A stretch of 64,000 nt of DNA, from NCBI GenBank assembly GCA_964521715.1, contig CAZFSS010000003.1:62001-126000 (forward strand), given 5' to 3'. This DNA comes from DAOVRD01 sp964521715 (GTDB taxonomy: Bacteria > Planctomycetota > Brocadiia > SM23-32). The notes beneath the pieces were generated by a model. The model did no database searches, had not been told where the DNA came from, and saw nothing but the letters and a program-made list of their open reading frames with translations. Shown piece after piece: positions 33,296-45,600 of this stretch. Within the stretch, counting starts at the first letter, position 1; every line of letters starts with the position of its first letter. The position numbers were made by a program, and so were the translations under genes.

Positions 33296-33325
33296 TTGAC
33301 ACGGCGCGCTCGATGCTGGTAAGCT
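33296..33325 (+). promoter_or_regulatory. distal promoter upstream of giant gene (weak -10)
   Basis: TTGACA (33296-33301), 18-nt spacer, TAAGCT (33320-33325). It would give a leader of nearly 290 nt. Confidence 0.4.
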
Positions 33326-33486
33326 CTGGCATTCTGCTGTCGGGAGGCGACTGGCTTTGCAGCAGAGGCCCGGGTCGCGGGAGTTCGGTCGGGCCGAAGC
33401 GAGGGCACTCCTTGCTGAGCGGATCGGGGGGCTCTAAAGCCAGATTCTGCGAGGTCTGGAAAATCGCGAAAACCTCAGAATTGGCC

Positions 33487-33515
33487 TTGACATGCCCTTT
33501 GCGTGGTGCTAGACT
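33487..33515 (+). promoter_or_regulatory. proximal promoter of giant gene
   Basis: TTGACA (33487-33492), 17-nt spacer, TAGACT (33510-33515), giving a leader of about 96 nt to ATG 33618. Confidence 0.68.
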
Positions 33516-33617
33516 GTGCCCCCATGGTGAAAAGGCGGGGCAGGGGTCCAGCCGCACGGGGGGCCGCTGTGGAAGAACAAACTGTGAAAGCAATTCCTAC
33601 TCTACTGGGAGCAGGCC

Positions 33618-36600
33618 ATGGGTACCATGGACACGTTGGTGCGGTTGAGTGAGTTGTTCGGGTTCGGCAGGAAGACCAGGGCCTACACTCGCGACCAGGA
33701 AGGGTCGGAGCGTCGCGCCCTGACCGGCCGGCAGGCGAGGCAGCTCTCGCTGGAGGCACTTGAGCCGCGCCTGCTGCTCGACGTGGCGGGAATGCTCCCC
33801 AACCAGTACGCGCTGCTCGATAACGGCGCGGGCGCTGCGGCCGGCGCCGTGCTGCTGACTTCCGGCACGACCGGCGGCGTCTCGGCGGACGTCTTTACGA
33901 GCAACGGAGCGCCCGACCAGGTGACTGGCGTTGACATCGTCCTGCCCGCGCACGTCGGGGCCGGCAGCTACACGGTCGGCCTGGTGTTCTCCGGCACGTC
34001 AGCGGCCTCTTCGCCGGACGTCACGTTCAGCAACATGAACGCGGGTGACACCCTGAACCTGGGCATCATCGTCGACCAGGTCCTCGACGGAGCCGGCTTG
34101 AACTTCGATAATCCACGGAGCGCCCTCTTCGGCTGGACGTCGGCGGTCTACGTCGCGGACTCCAACTACACCGGCCCGGCTCCGGCCGCCATCGTCAACG
34201 GGACGAACTTCGGCCCCCTCGGCGACTTGGGCACGACCGACGTCCCCGCGTCCATCGGCGGCGGCACTGTTTTGACCTTGAACGCAGGTGCCGGCGATGT
34301 CGGGATGTTGACGTTCGACGCCGTGGACCTGACGGGCGGCGGTTCGCTGTGGGTCGCCCAGGCGGTGGCAGGCCCGGCGAACATGGCAGGCGTGACCGTT
34401 ACGAACGATACGACGCTCAGCAATAACAACTTCGACGTCTGGGTCGCCGCCGCTGCCGCGGCGGGGACGACTCCGGGCTTGGTCTCCATCTCGGACGGTG
34501 GCCAGATCAACGTGGACGGGTCCGGCCACCTCATGATCCAGACAGCCACATTCCCTGGGCCTGCGATGCCTCTCGGCTCAGTGGACCTCGGCACGCTCAA
34601 CCTGAGCGGGACCGGGTACGCGTCGGTCCACACCGACTCCGGTAACGTCGGTGGGGACATCCTCGGCATGCTTACTGTTGACGCCATCAACATTACGGCC
34701 ACGGCCGGCGTCGGCGCTACCGTTACCATCGCGCCGGACGGGACCGACGATTTCAACTCGGCCGTCACCATCGGCCCCGTGCTGATGCAGGGTCCCGATG
34801 CCACCAATGACGTCCTCATCGGCACGACGTCCAACAGCTTCTTGGGCGGATTGAACCTGTCGAGCGTGACGAACGCCTCGACGAACCTGGGCGCCAACTT
34901 CTGGGTGGACGCCGACCAGATATCGGGCGGTGCCCTGAACATCACGGGCACGCTGTTGGCCGACAATGACGGCGAGATCGAGTTCCACATCGTCGGTCCG
35001 GTCAACAGCATCACCGGCGGCGCTAACCTGACCGTGAGCAACGACAACTTCCACGGCCAGGGCATCGGCTTTTACATCAACGGCACCACCGGCCCCGTAA
35101 CGTTCGGCAACGTGACCAACCAGTCGCCGAACTGGGCCCACGTCCGTCTGAACTTCGACAATGACAACACCGGCGACGCGCTCGCCAGCCTGACCATCGG
35201 CGACGTGAGCCTGTCGCGGCCCGGCTTCTTCAACAGGGGCCGGTTCTACGTTGAGAACTGGGGGCCGATCACCGGGGCCGTCCAGGTCGGCAACGTTGTC
35301 GTCAACGACCCGGCCGACATCGGCCTCGGCGACGACGCCCGGTTCCACATCTACGGCATGGCCGGCAATTACAACTGGGGCTCCCTGACCGTCGGCACCA
35401 TCACGGTGGGCAGCGACGCCAGCGGCGCCGCCACGGTCGTGGAGATGTACCCGAACGGCACCGGCGGCATCACGGGCGGCGTGACGCTCGACGACGTAAG
35501 CACCGCCGGGACGGACGCGAGCGTGATCCAGATCGGCCAGATCTCCCCCGCCTCTACGTCCACGCTGGGCAACCTGACTCTCGGCAGCTTCAGCCAGACC
35601 TCGAGTGCGGCGTCCGGTCTGATCCTGGTGGCCAGGGACATTGGCAACGTTGCCATCACGGGCACGTGGGACATCAACGGCCCGGGTGGCGTGGTAATCA
35701 TGGCCGATGACCCCCTGGGAACGCGGGACGGCGCGCTCGGCGACGTGGGCGGCAACGCCTGGGACGTCAACTTCGGGGCCGCGGGCACGATCACGATCGT
35801 CGCGGCCGACGGGATTGCGTCCTTCACCGCGAACTCGGTTGACTTCACGGTAGATCCGGCGGTCGGCACGTTCACGATCAACGCCGACAACGATGCTGTC
35901 AATAATGACATCGGCGCGATCGGGCCGTTCCTGATCCGCCAGCCCGGCGACCACACAGGCACCGGCAATCTGGTGACCGACGCGCTGGCATTCCAGGGCA
36001 GTGTCACGGCCACGCACGGCAACACCGTGACGATCGCCGGCGGCAACGCCGGCACGTTCAACGCCACCAGCGGCACGCTCGACACGGGCTCGTGGGCCGA
36101 CGTCCTCATCGGCTGGGATTCGGTCAACCTTGTGACCGTGCCCCGCTCCAACTTCACCGGCACTCTTGCGGCCGATGACGGCATCCTGTCGCTGACCGTC
36201 GAGGGCGACGACTCGCTCGTCAACGCGACGACGATCAACGCTAACGTGGACGGCGACAGCACCGGCACGCTCGGGCCCGTCGAGGTCGAGGGCTTGGAAG
36301 GCGGCATGGGCTTCCACGTGGCCGCCCCGGTCCTTGCGGCGGACTTCGACACGTTCCTCATCCACCATGGGACGTGGAACGCGAGCCTGGACAACAACAT
36401 CGCCCTGGCGGTCGACCGTCAGGCCACCATCAGCGACGTCACCAGCATCACGCTGCTGGATGGCGGGGTGCTGGGCGTCAGCCTGATCATTGACGACGGC
36501 ATCGGGCCGATCAGCATCACCGACTGGACGCCGGCGCTCGGCGATGCCTTCTTCGCGAACATCGTCACGGACGCGGACGGGGCGGACGGCGGTGGCGCAG

Positions 36601-39600
36601 TCGGCGGCGGCCTGGACAGCATTACGACCAGCGGCGGGCTGACAATCGGGTTGCTCGACACTGACGGCGTCAACAATACCACGCCGCGCACGGCCGGCGC
36701 GAACCTCTGGCAGCACGAGAACGCTGGGCTCATTCAGGCCGGCGAGTCCGTGTCCATTACCACGCTGGACATCGGCGGCAACTTCGAGGGCATCGAGATC
36801 GTCGAGGCTGTCGGCGCCGCGTCCCCTTCCAACACCATTACAATCGCCGGTCCCGGCGCGGACACTTATCTGGTCAACGGCGACGTGAACCGGATCGGCA
36901 CGCAAGGGAACACGGCTGCGGGCGCCGGCGTGGGCGATAACATCACGATCGCCGGCATGTCGATCATCGGCGGCGATCTGAACGAGATCGACGCCGGCCT
37001 TGGCAAGGTGACCATTACGGCCCCCGGCCTCGCGATCCTGGGCGGCACGCGCAGCACGCCCATCTACATCATCACGGACATGGGGATTGACTATATCCTG
37101 GCGATGGACGGGACGTGGAATGCCGGCATCAACCCGGCGACTATTGCCAGTATTGTGATCTTCCCGGTTGACGTGGCCCCGTTGGGCGTGCGCACGGAGG
37201 CTGCCGGCGACGAGGCGAGCGTGCGCATCATCGACATCGAGGGCGCGACCAGCCAGGTCGACACCGAGTTGAAGGTGATGACCCGGCAGATGGGCACGCT
37301 CTACACGGCCAACGACGACGCTCCGGTCGAGTGGGACGTCGTCGGCATCCAGGACGACATCTCACCTGCCGACGACGGGCAGCACGACTTCTACGGCATC
37401 CTGGTGGAAGGCGACGCCCGTGTCGGGGACTGGGGCGCTGACAGCAACCTCAGCGACGGTTCCATGGTCCTGACGGCCACGACGCCGGACGAGGCGGTTC
37501 TCGGCGACGTCTACGGCATCGAGATCCAGGGCACGTGGGACAACGCGGCCGACCTGGGCCTGGCCTATGGCTCAGGCGCAGGCACGGTCCACATCTTCGC
37601 CCTGAGCCTGGCCGAGATCAGCTTCGGCTCGATCGGGCGGGACTCGACGCCGGTTTCGACCCCCGGCACCAACCAGTTCAGCTACGATCATGCCGGCGGC
37701 GTCTTCGGTGACGGCGTGCTGCCGCCCGGCGGCATCGTCAACGGCTCGGGCGAAGACCTGGAGATTCAGGCCGCCTTCGCGCCGACCGATCAGCTCGACG
37801 TGGTCATCCCCATCCCGGACGGCGGTTCTATTACTAAGATGTTCATAGGGCCGACCGGGACGGTCGAGTTCATCACGTTCTCGGACACCGAGGCCGAAGG
37901 CGTCGTGGACACGGTGGTGATTGACTTCGTTCTGGGCTGGATACAGGACGTGCACCTGTTCGGCGAAAACATCGGCATCGAGTTCAACACCGCCGATCCG
38001 GACAACCCGGCCACCGACGCCGGCACCGACATCTACTACGGTTACGACCAGGCCGGCCATCTGGCGACCGACGTCACCGAGTTCAACGAGAACGCCGTCG
38101 AGTTCCTGGAGTTCTCGAGCCAGATCGGCGACGTTACGCTGCACGACGTGACGACCACCGATGCCATGGCTCCGAGCCTGGGCGACGTGATCGTCGGCTA
38201 CCTCATCCCGGTGAACTCGGCGGCCGATCTGTACATGCCGGTCAACTGGATCAACAATCCCAACGACGGGACGATCGACGTGAACCCGCTCGCCGGGATC
38301 TACAGGCCGACCGTGCAGTTGTCGGCCTCGGGCGATCCGCTGTTCTTCGGCGCCGGCAACTTCTCGGTTGACGGCAGCATCATCTCGATCGTCACCAGCG
38401 GCGGCGTGGGCTCGATAGCGACGCACGACACGCGTCCGTTGATTACGCCCCTGAGCGTGGCCTATCCGTTCTCCGCGGATCAGGGCAACGTTGACCCGAG
38501 CGCCGACCTCCTGGCGCTGGTCACCGACGGCAGCGCCGGTGCCATCGACATCGAGGGCGACGCCGGCATGCTGGTGGTCGGTGATCGCATCATAATCGAC
38601 ACCGGGACGGACAACGCCATCTCCCCCGGTGCCGTCGGAGGCGCGGCCGATACCATCGGCATCAACGGCACGCCGACGTTCATGGCTGACATCAACGTGC
38701 AGGGCAACCTCGGCAAGACGGGCATGACGATCGGTTCGGTCACGACGGCTTACGACTACGCCGCCGACACCGAAGTGCCGACCGTCACCAGTGACGAGGT
38801 GTCCGCTCCGGACGGGATCGCGGTGGACATCAACGTCGGCGGCTCGTTGAACGCCGCCGTGGTGGCCGGCAAGCGCATCCAGGTCGAGCCCGGCGAGAAC
38901 CAGGAGGACGACGACATCGCGGGCGATATCACCGCGGCGAACATCTTCGGTGATATCTGGGCCGGCGATGACATCCTGGGCGGCGCGTTGAGCGCCATTA
39001 CGTCCAACGGCGCAGTGGCCGGCAGCGTGATCTGGATCCAGCTGGCCGTGGGGCGCAATTCCGTCAACACGGTCCAGACGGATAACGGTACCGCCTCCGG
39101 GGCGTACACGATCACCATAACCGACCCGGATATGGACGCCTTCCTCAACAACACGAGCGTGGGCGTCACGTCGGTGACCGATACGGAGGCCAACTTCACC
39201 GACGACAACGCCGACAATATCCTGAACGTCCCCATCGAGCTCGATTCGGGGCAGATATTCCTCACCGGCGGCAACACCGTGGTCATCACGGGCAGCCTCG
39301 CCGCCGGCGACCTGGATATCTATACGTTCCCGATCATCGGCGCCGGGACGTTCGACTTCACGGTGGTGTTCGCCGCCGGCGATGCCGACCAGCGGCTGAA
39401 GGTCTACGACGGCGAGAGCCCGGCGACCAGCATTGCAACGGTGGGGGGCTCGGCGGTCACGTTCAGCAACGCGGCCAACACGCCGAACAACATCAACAAC
39501 GCAACTATTGATATTGTTGCGACGGGCGGCAGCCCGGGTGATGTGACGGCGGATCTGCTGGTGAACGACGACCTGATCAACTTCACGATTGACGCCGGTT

Positions 39601-42600
39601 CGGGCGCCGGCGGCTCGCTGCTGGCCGACGTGGTGGTCGGCAGGGACGGCACTGGCGCCATCAGGGACACCGGCAGCAACAACCGGATCACGGCCGACGA
39701 GAACGTCGGCTCGCAGGTCTTGGGCAACGTGATCTCGGCGGCCGACGGGATCGACCTCTTCCTGGTCGAGGCCGGCGCTCCGCCGAATGACCTGACGATC
39801 GTCTCGCCGCGGCCGGGCTTCCCGGGCAACGTCGAGTCCGACATCCTGTCGGGCGTGCCCATCGGAGCGACTGTGCCGTTGGAGACCAACGTCAACGACG
39901 CCAACCTGCCGATCTTCCAGAACGATGGCGCCGACAGCATAATCGTCGACAACCTGCGGGCAGGATGGCAGGTTGACACGGACGGCGACGGCGTCGAGGC
40001 GAATGACATGGACAGCCATGTCTACGCGACGCTTGTGGCGGCCGCCTCGATCACCATCGGCAGCATGCAGATTGACGGCAGCGTCGTCGGCAACGACGGC
40101 GTGCCTGGCGGCCACGTGGCGGCGGCCGGCATGGGCTGGATGGGTTCCGCCACTCCGTTCGCTGCCGGCTCCGCGAACCATGCCGTGCTGACGATCAGCG
40201 GCGGCACGATCGTTGAGGACCTGAGCGGCACGTTCAGCGCCGGCATGTTGGAGCCGTTCGACCGGGCGGGCGCCAGCCCGCTGAACCCGAACGACCTCGG
40301 GCCGCAGCAGCCGGGCAAGGTCTACACGCTCGGCGAGCTTGACATCGCCTACACCGGCGGCGTGCTGACCGTGGGGCGCTGGATACAGGATTACACCGGC
40401 GTCAACGGCACGGACGGCATCACGCTGGAAGAGCTGCTCGCCGGTACCGAGGGCGCGGCGAACGCGTCGTTCGCCCCGACCTTCTCGCTGGGCGCGACGT
40501 ACAGCGTCAGCGCTGACATCAACGTCGTCGGGCGTCCGTATGTGGCGCCGCAGACCGGCCCGGGCAGCGTCTCGCCCGATCCGGCCGACGGCGACGGCAC
40601 GGCCATCAGCATCGTGGCGCTCGGAGTGGTCCAAAACACCATCAACTTCGAGGATTCCGCGGACTTTACCGTGGTTCTGTCGAACGTGGACGCCGTCACG
40701 GCGATTGACACCGGTGGGTCGACCCCGGGCGATCCGTCGAGCCCGAGCACGTCCATGCCCTTCAACGCGGGCGGTGTTGCTTCGGGGATCGGGACGGCTA
40801 ACACGCTGAACGTTACGGCGCGCGGCAATGGCGAGGGCGGACTGGACGTCGACGTCGTGGCGGCCGGTCTCGACTTCTTCGTCCTGATTGACGGCGGCCC
40901 GGCGTCCAATGCGCCGGCCGGCAGCAATAGCACCAACCCGAGGGTGCCCGACTTCTGGGCGGCCTGGGGCGCGGGCAACCTGTCCGGCAGCTGGATCGCG
41001 CAGGATGCCGATCCGACCAACGGGCTCGAGGTCGGCGACCTGACCTTCGCGCTCGCAGGCGCGGGCGACGACCTGAGCAGCAGCTTCATCGCTCAGGATG
41101 ACGTGATCGCGCGCACTTTGAGCGCTCAGACCGACGGCGCGCCGCTCATTGCGGGCGGCCTGGACGTCGACATGATCGCCGGCGCGAACGTCAACAGCGG
41201 CCTCAGCGCAATGGGTCTGGCTTCGCTGTTCGACGGCGGAGCCTTCACCGGTCGCGTGGTGGCCGGCGACGACGTCGGGTCTCAGGACACCGACGCGCTC
41301 ATCGTCATAGTGGCCCAGGGCGGCACCAGCGGCCAGGGCAGCTTCTCCTCGAACTTCGCGCTCGTTTCGGGCGCTGAGGATCAGTTGGCCAGCGCGGATC
41401 TGTTCGACAACTTCGCCGGCTGGCCGACCACGGAGTACGAGCCCGATCCGGACGATGTGCCGCAGGGCAACATCAGCGCCTTCGTGATCGCTGCATACAA
41501 CCTCGCCGGCCAGATTGACGCCGACGACACCCAGAGGGCGTTCGGCGCTGTAACGGGCGGCGGGCTTGCCGGCGCTTCCGGCCTGACGGGCGGGTCTTTC
41601 CGCGGCGGCATCCATGTCGGCGCGGGCAACGACCTCAATATCATGGAGGTTGGAGACAACCGCCAGGACGGCAACCTGAGCGCGACGGTCCGCACGTCGG
41701 GCGACCTCGATGTGTCCGACATGCTGGGCGTCACACTAGGCATCCTGGTGGAGAACGACATCTCCGGTAACATCCACGTCGGCATCACCAACCCGAACGG
41801 CATCGGGTCGGGGAGCCTCGCCGGCGACGTGATCGCTGAGGGCAACATCACCAGCGACATCATCGCCAGCGGCCACATCGGCGTGGACGGCGACATGATC
41901 GCTGCCGGTGGGACGATTCACATCATCCAGGCCGGCAACCCGGTCGATGGCAGCTCGGCCGTCATGGGCTCGCAGTGGCTCAACGGCACGTTCGGCGTGA
42001 TCGCGAGCGACATCTACGCCGGCGGCGGCTTCACCAGCGGCGGCTTCCTCGGCGCCGGTCAGGCCATCCAGGGCAACCTCGCCCTCGGCACGAACGCCGG
42101 CATCGGCTCCAGCGGCTTCCGCGATGTCAACGTCCGGATCGGCTCGGACACGGACATCTACCATCTGAACGCGGGCCTCTGGATCATGTTCGTCGAGGGC
42201 GGCAACTTCGAAGGCACGGTTGCCGAGCCCTTCGGCACCGTGGACATGATCGTTAACCAGGGCTCCAGCACGGTCATCATAGACGTTGACGCTCCGACCG
42301 GCACCGGCACGGGCGCCAGCGTGCGCAGCATCCTGATCGGCGACGAAGTGCTGAACGGGTCCAACATCAGGATCGAGGACGGCAGCCTCGGCTGGCTCGG
42401 CGTTGCGGACGATGTGCCCGGCCTGAGCGCTTACATTGACCAGCGCCTGACCGCGCTCGGCTTCGACTTCCTCTACGGGATGCCGGACTTCTTCGTCAGT
42501 TCGATCCCGCAGGAGGGCAAGGTCGAGGAGACGTTCAATAACGACGAGCAGCGCATCGAGACGAACATCAGCATCAGCGTGGCCGACACGTTCGGCGTGC

Positions 42601-45600
42601 CGGACGGCCTGCATTCGCCGGCTGGTCCTGTCAGCCCGCTGGCGGCGCTGGTGGATAACGGCCTCGGCACGAACGCCGACATCTACTTCGAGGCGGGCGT
42701 GCAGGGCACGATCACCGTCTACAACGGCGATTACGATCCCGATGGCGCCGGACCCGCGGCCCCGTGGGACCTCGGCAACGTCGGCGACATTTACATCGGA
42801 GTCGGCGTCAGCGGCGCGTTCACGATCAGGGCCTACGATTCCATCGGCGAGGTGGCCGTCAACGACAACGTGAACGGCCATCTGCAGTTGCAGGCGACCA
42901 CCGGCGGCATCGGCGGCGTGGCCGTGGTGCACGGCTCTATCGTGAGCAACGGCGCCATAACGATGGACGCCTTCGGGAACGTCGGCGAGTCCGACTGGAA
43001 CGAGAACGGCGTGGCCGACGGGGCCGAGGACCTCAACGGCGACGGCTACATCATGCCGGCGCTGTTCGTGGCCGAAGCCGGCGTCAGCGACAGCCAGCTG
43101 ACGATCCAGTCCACCGGCGGCAACATCGGCGACGTGATCGCCGAGGACACCATCTCAGGCGGTGGTGGGTACGGTATGATCAATGCCCTGACCGGCAACG
43201 TGGGCAAGATCCACAGCCGCGTGGGCAACATCAGCAACGTCCACATTCAGTCCGGTGGCAGCCTCCTCGGCATGATCGCCGAGAACGGCCAGATCTCCGG
43301 CGCTAACATCCACGTCCAGGATGACGTGCTGCAGCTCTACGCGAGCAGCGGCATAAGCGGGACCATCCTGGCGGAGCGCGGCAGCGTGGGCAACATCTAC
43401 ACCGAGACGGGCAACATCACCGGCACGATCACCGCCGGTGGCTCGGTCGGTGACATCGTTGCCAGGACGGGCTCCGTTAGCGTGAACGTGGTGGCGTACG
43501 ACAGCATCGGCAGCGTCTACGCCGACAGCGTCAGCGTCACCCTGGAGGCGAAGACCGGCGACGTGGCCGTGGTCAACCACCCGCACACGAAGGAGATCTG
43601 GACCTTCGTCTTCTGCCAGCCGCTGCAGCTGGTCAAGACCGTCCAGACCGGAGCGCCGCTGGCAGGCGTGACGGCGACCACCGGCGACGTCGACGCCGAC
43701 ATCACGGCCGGCCAGGACATCGGCAACGTCACGGCCGTCCTGGGCGACGTGAGTGGCGACTACGTCGCGGGGAACGACATCGGCCTGCTGACGGCCGGCA
43801 ATGACATCTATCACACCGGGATCCAGGCAGGCGGAGATCTTGCCGGCCTCGACGCCGGGGATGACATCGAAGAGATGCATGCCGACGTCGCGGGCGCGGT
43901 GGGCTACATCACCGCCGGCGACAACGTGACCAGGATCCACATCGAGGCCGGGTCAATCGGCGACATCACTGCGGAGAACGGCTACATCTCCGATGTGACG
44001 ATCGACTCGATGACCCACATCGGCCGCGTGAGCGCCAGCCTCGACATCGAGGGCGAGTTCACCGCCGAGACCGGCAGCATCGGTAACGGCGCGGTCGCCT
44101 TCGAGTCCCACGCCGGCGACATCGACGTCTGGGCCATAGCGGGCCAGGACATCAACGACGTGATCGCCCACACGGGCAGCATCATGTCGACGGTCGATAC
44201 GGTGCTCATCAACGTGGACGGCGTCGTGGTAAACGCGTGGTACTACTATGACTACCTCGTGGGCGCCGGCCACATGGTTCTGAGCGTGGGCGAGGTCGAC
44301 GGCCTGTTGAGGGCCGGCGGCTCGATCGGCGACCTGGTCGCTTTCGACTCGATCGGCAACTACGTCGTGCAGGCCGGTGAGGACGTCGGCAGTATCTCGA
44401 CGACCGTCGGGCTGGTTGGCGCGCCGGAGATCATCGATCTGAACGACTTCGCCGAGTTCGAGGTATACCTGGTCCCGGTCGACCCCTGGTGGGTCGAGAT
44501 GGGCATGTTGACGGTCGTGGCCAATGATAGCATTGGCAACGTCAGCAGCGCGCTCGACATCGGCGTGGCCGACCAGACGATGCTCCTTAGCGGCATCGAG
44601 ACCACGATTGACAGCTCGCCGGTCGTGCTGCACGCGGTCAACGGCTCGATCGGCCACATCGAGTCGGTTGGCGGCAGCATCGTCAACATCGAGGCCGTCG
44701 CCAACCTGGCGATCGGCAACGTCACCGCCAGCGAGGACATCCTCGGCACCTACATCGTCGAGGATGGCCCGATCGGCGACATCATCTCGCAGGTCGGTGA
44801 CATCGGCGCTCCCGATGAGCCCATTCTGGTCAAGGCTAACGGCGGCGTCGAGATCGACCCCTACAGCCTCCAGTACGTGCACATCGTCAACGGCGACGTG
44901 CTGGACGGCGTCGGAAGGGTCTACGCCGAGATTGGCAACATCTACGCCGATATCGAGACCGGCGGGAGCGTCGGCGCTGTGCAGTCGAGCGATCAGGTGC
45001 TCGGCGGCATCGCCGCGCCGATGGGTGAGGTCGACGTATACCTGAGGGTGGGCGGCCACGTCGGCGGCCTGTCCGGACAGAGCGTTGATCTTGATCCCGA
45101 CTCGGTCATCCTCGGGTCCATCGGCATCCTGCGGAACATCCAGGACGGCGGCGGCACCGTGCAAGGCGTGGACATCCACAACCCGCTGATCATCATCAGC
45201 GAGGGCGTCGACTACCGCGTCGAAGTCGCTGACGGCATCGCGTCCGTGACCTACGCCGTGCTGGGCGGCACCGTGATGTTCACGAACATCACCTACACGC
45301 CTGGCGCGACGGGCGGCATCGCGGTCGAGACGACCACGGGCGGCCGCATGCAGTACGGCGCGCCTCTGGACTCGCCGGTGCAGGTGGTCGTCCAGGAGAT
45401 GGTCGTCAACGGTGACGTCGCCGACATCGCCGTCGAAGGCGACCTGTTGGCTCTCACCGTTGCGGGCGATCTGGTTGGCGGCACGCTGTGGGTCGAAGGC
45501 AGCGCCGGAGACCTCTACGTGGCCGGCAACCTGGGCAGCTCAACGTCAGGATCCAACCCGTTCGTCGCGGCCAATGAGGCCGTGCGGGTTGAGGACCTCG

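Larger units (their letters stand above)
33169..33617. other. 449-nt divergent intergenic region between ribE and the giant gene
   Basis: No convincing gene is present. It holds two plus-strand promoters for the giant gene (see 33296-33325 and 33487-33515). A weak minus-strand extended -10, TGCTATCAT at 33222-33230, may serve ribE. A ribosome binding site GGGAG (33607-33611) precedes the giant gene start. Confidence 0.6.

Noticed and set aside
33169..33300. FMN riboswitch before ribE
   Set aside because: The conserved RFN-element segments could not be found in the ribE leader.
34578..41615. Very long minus-strand open frames opposite the giant gene
   Set aside because: The giant gene's skewed GNC-type codons leave the complementary strand stop-poor. 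The translations are low-complexity Arg/Val/Asp mixtures with no signal or domain.
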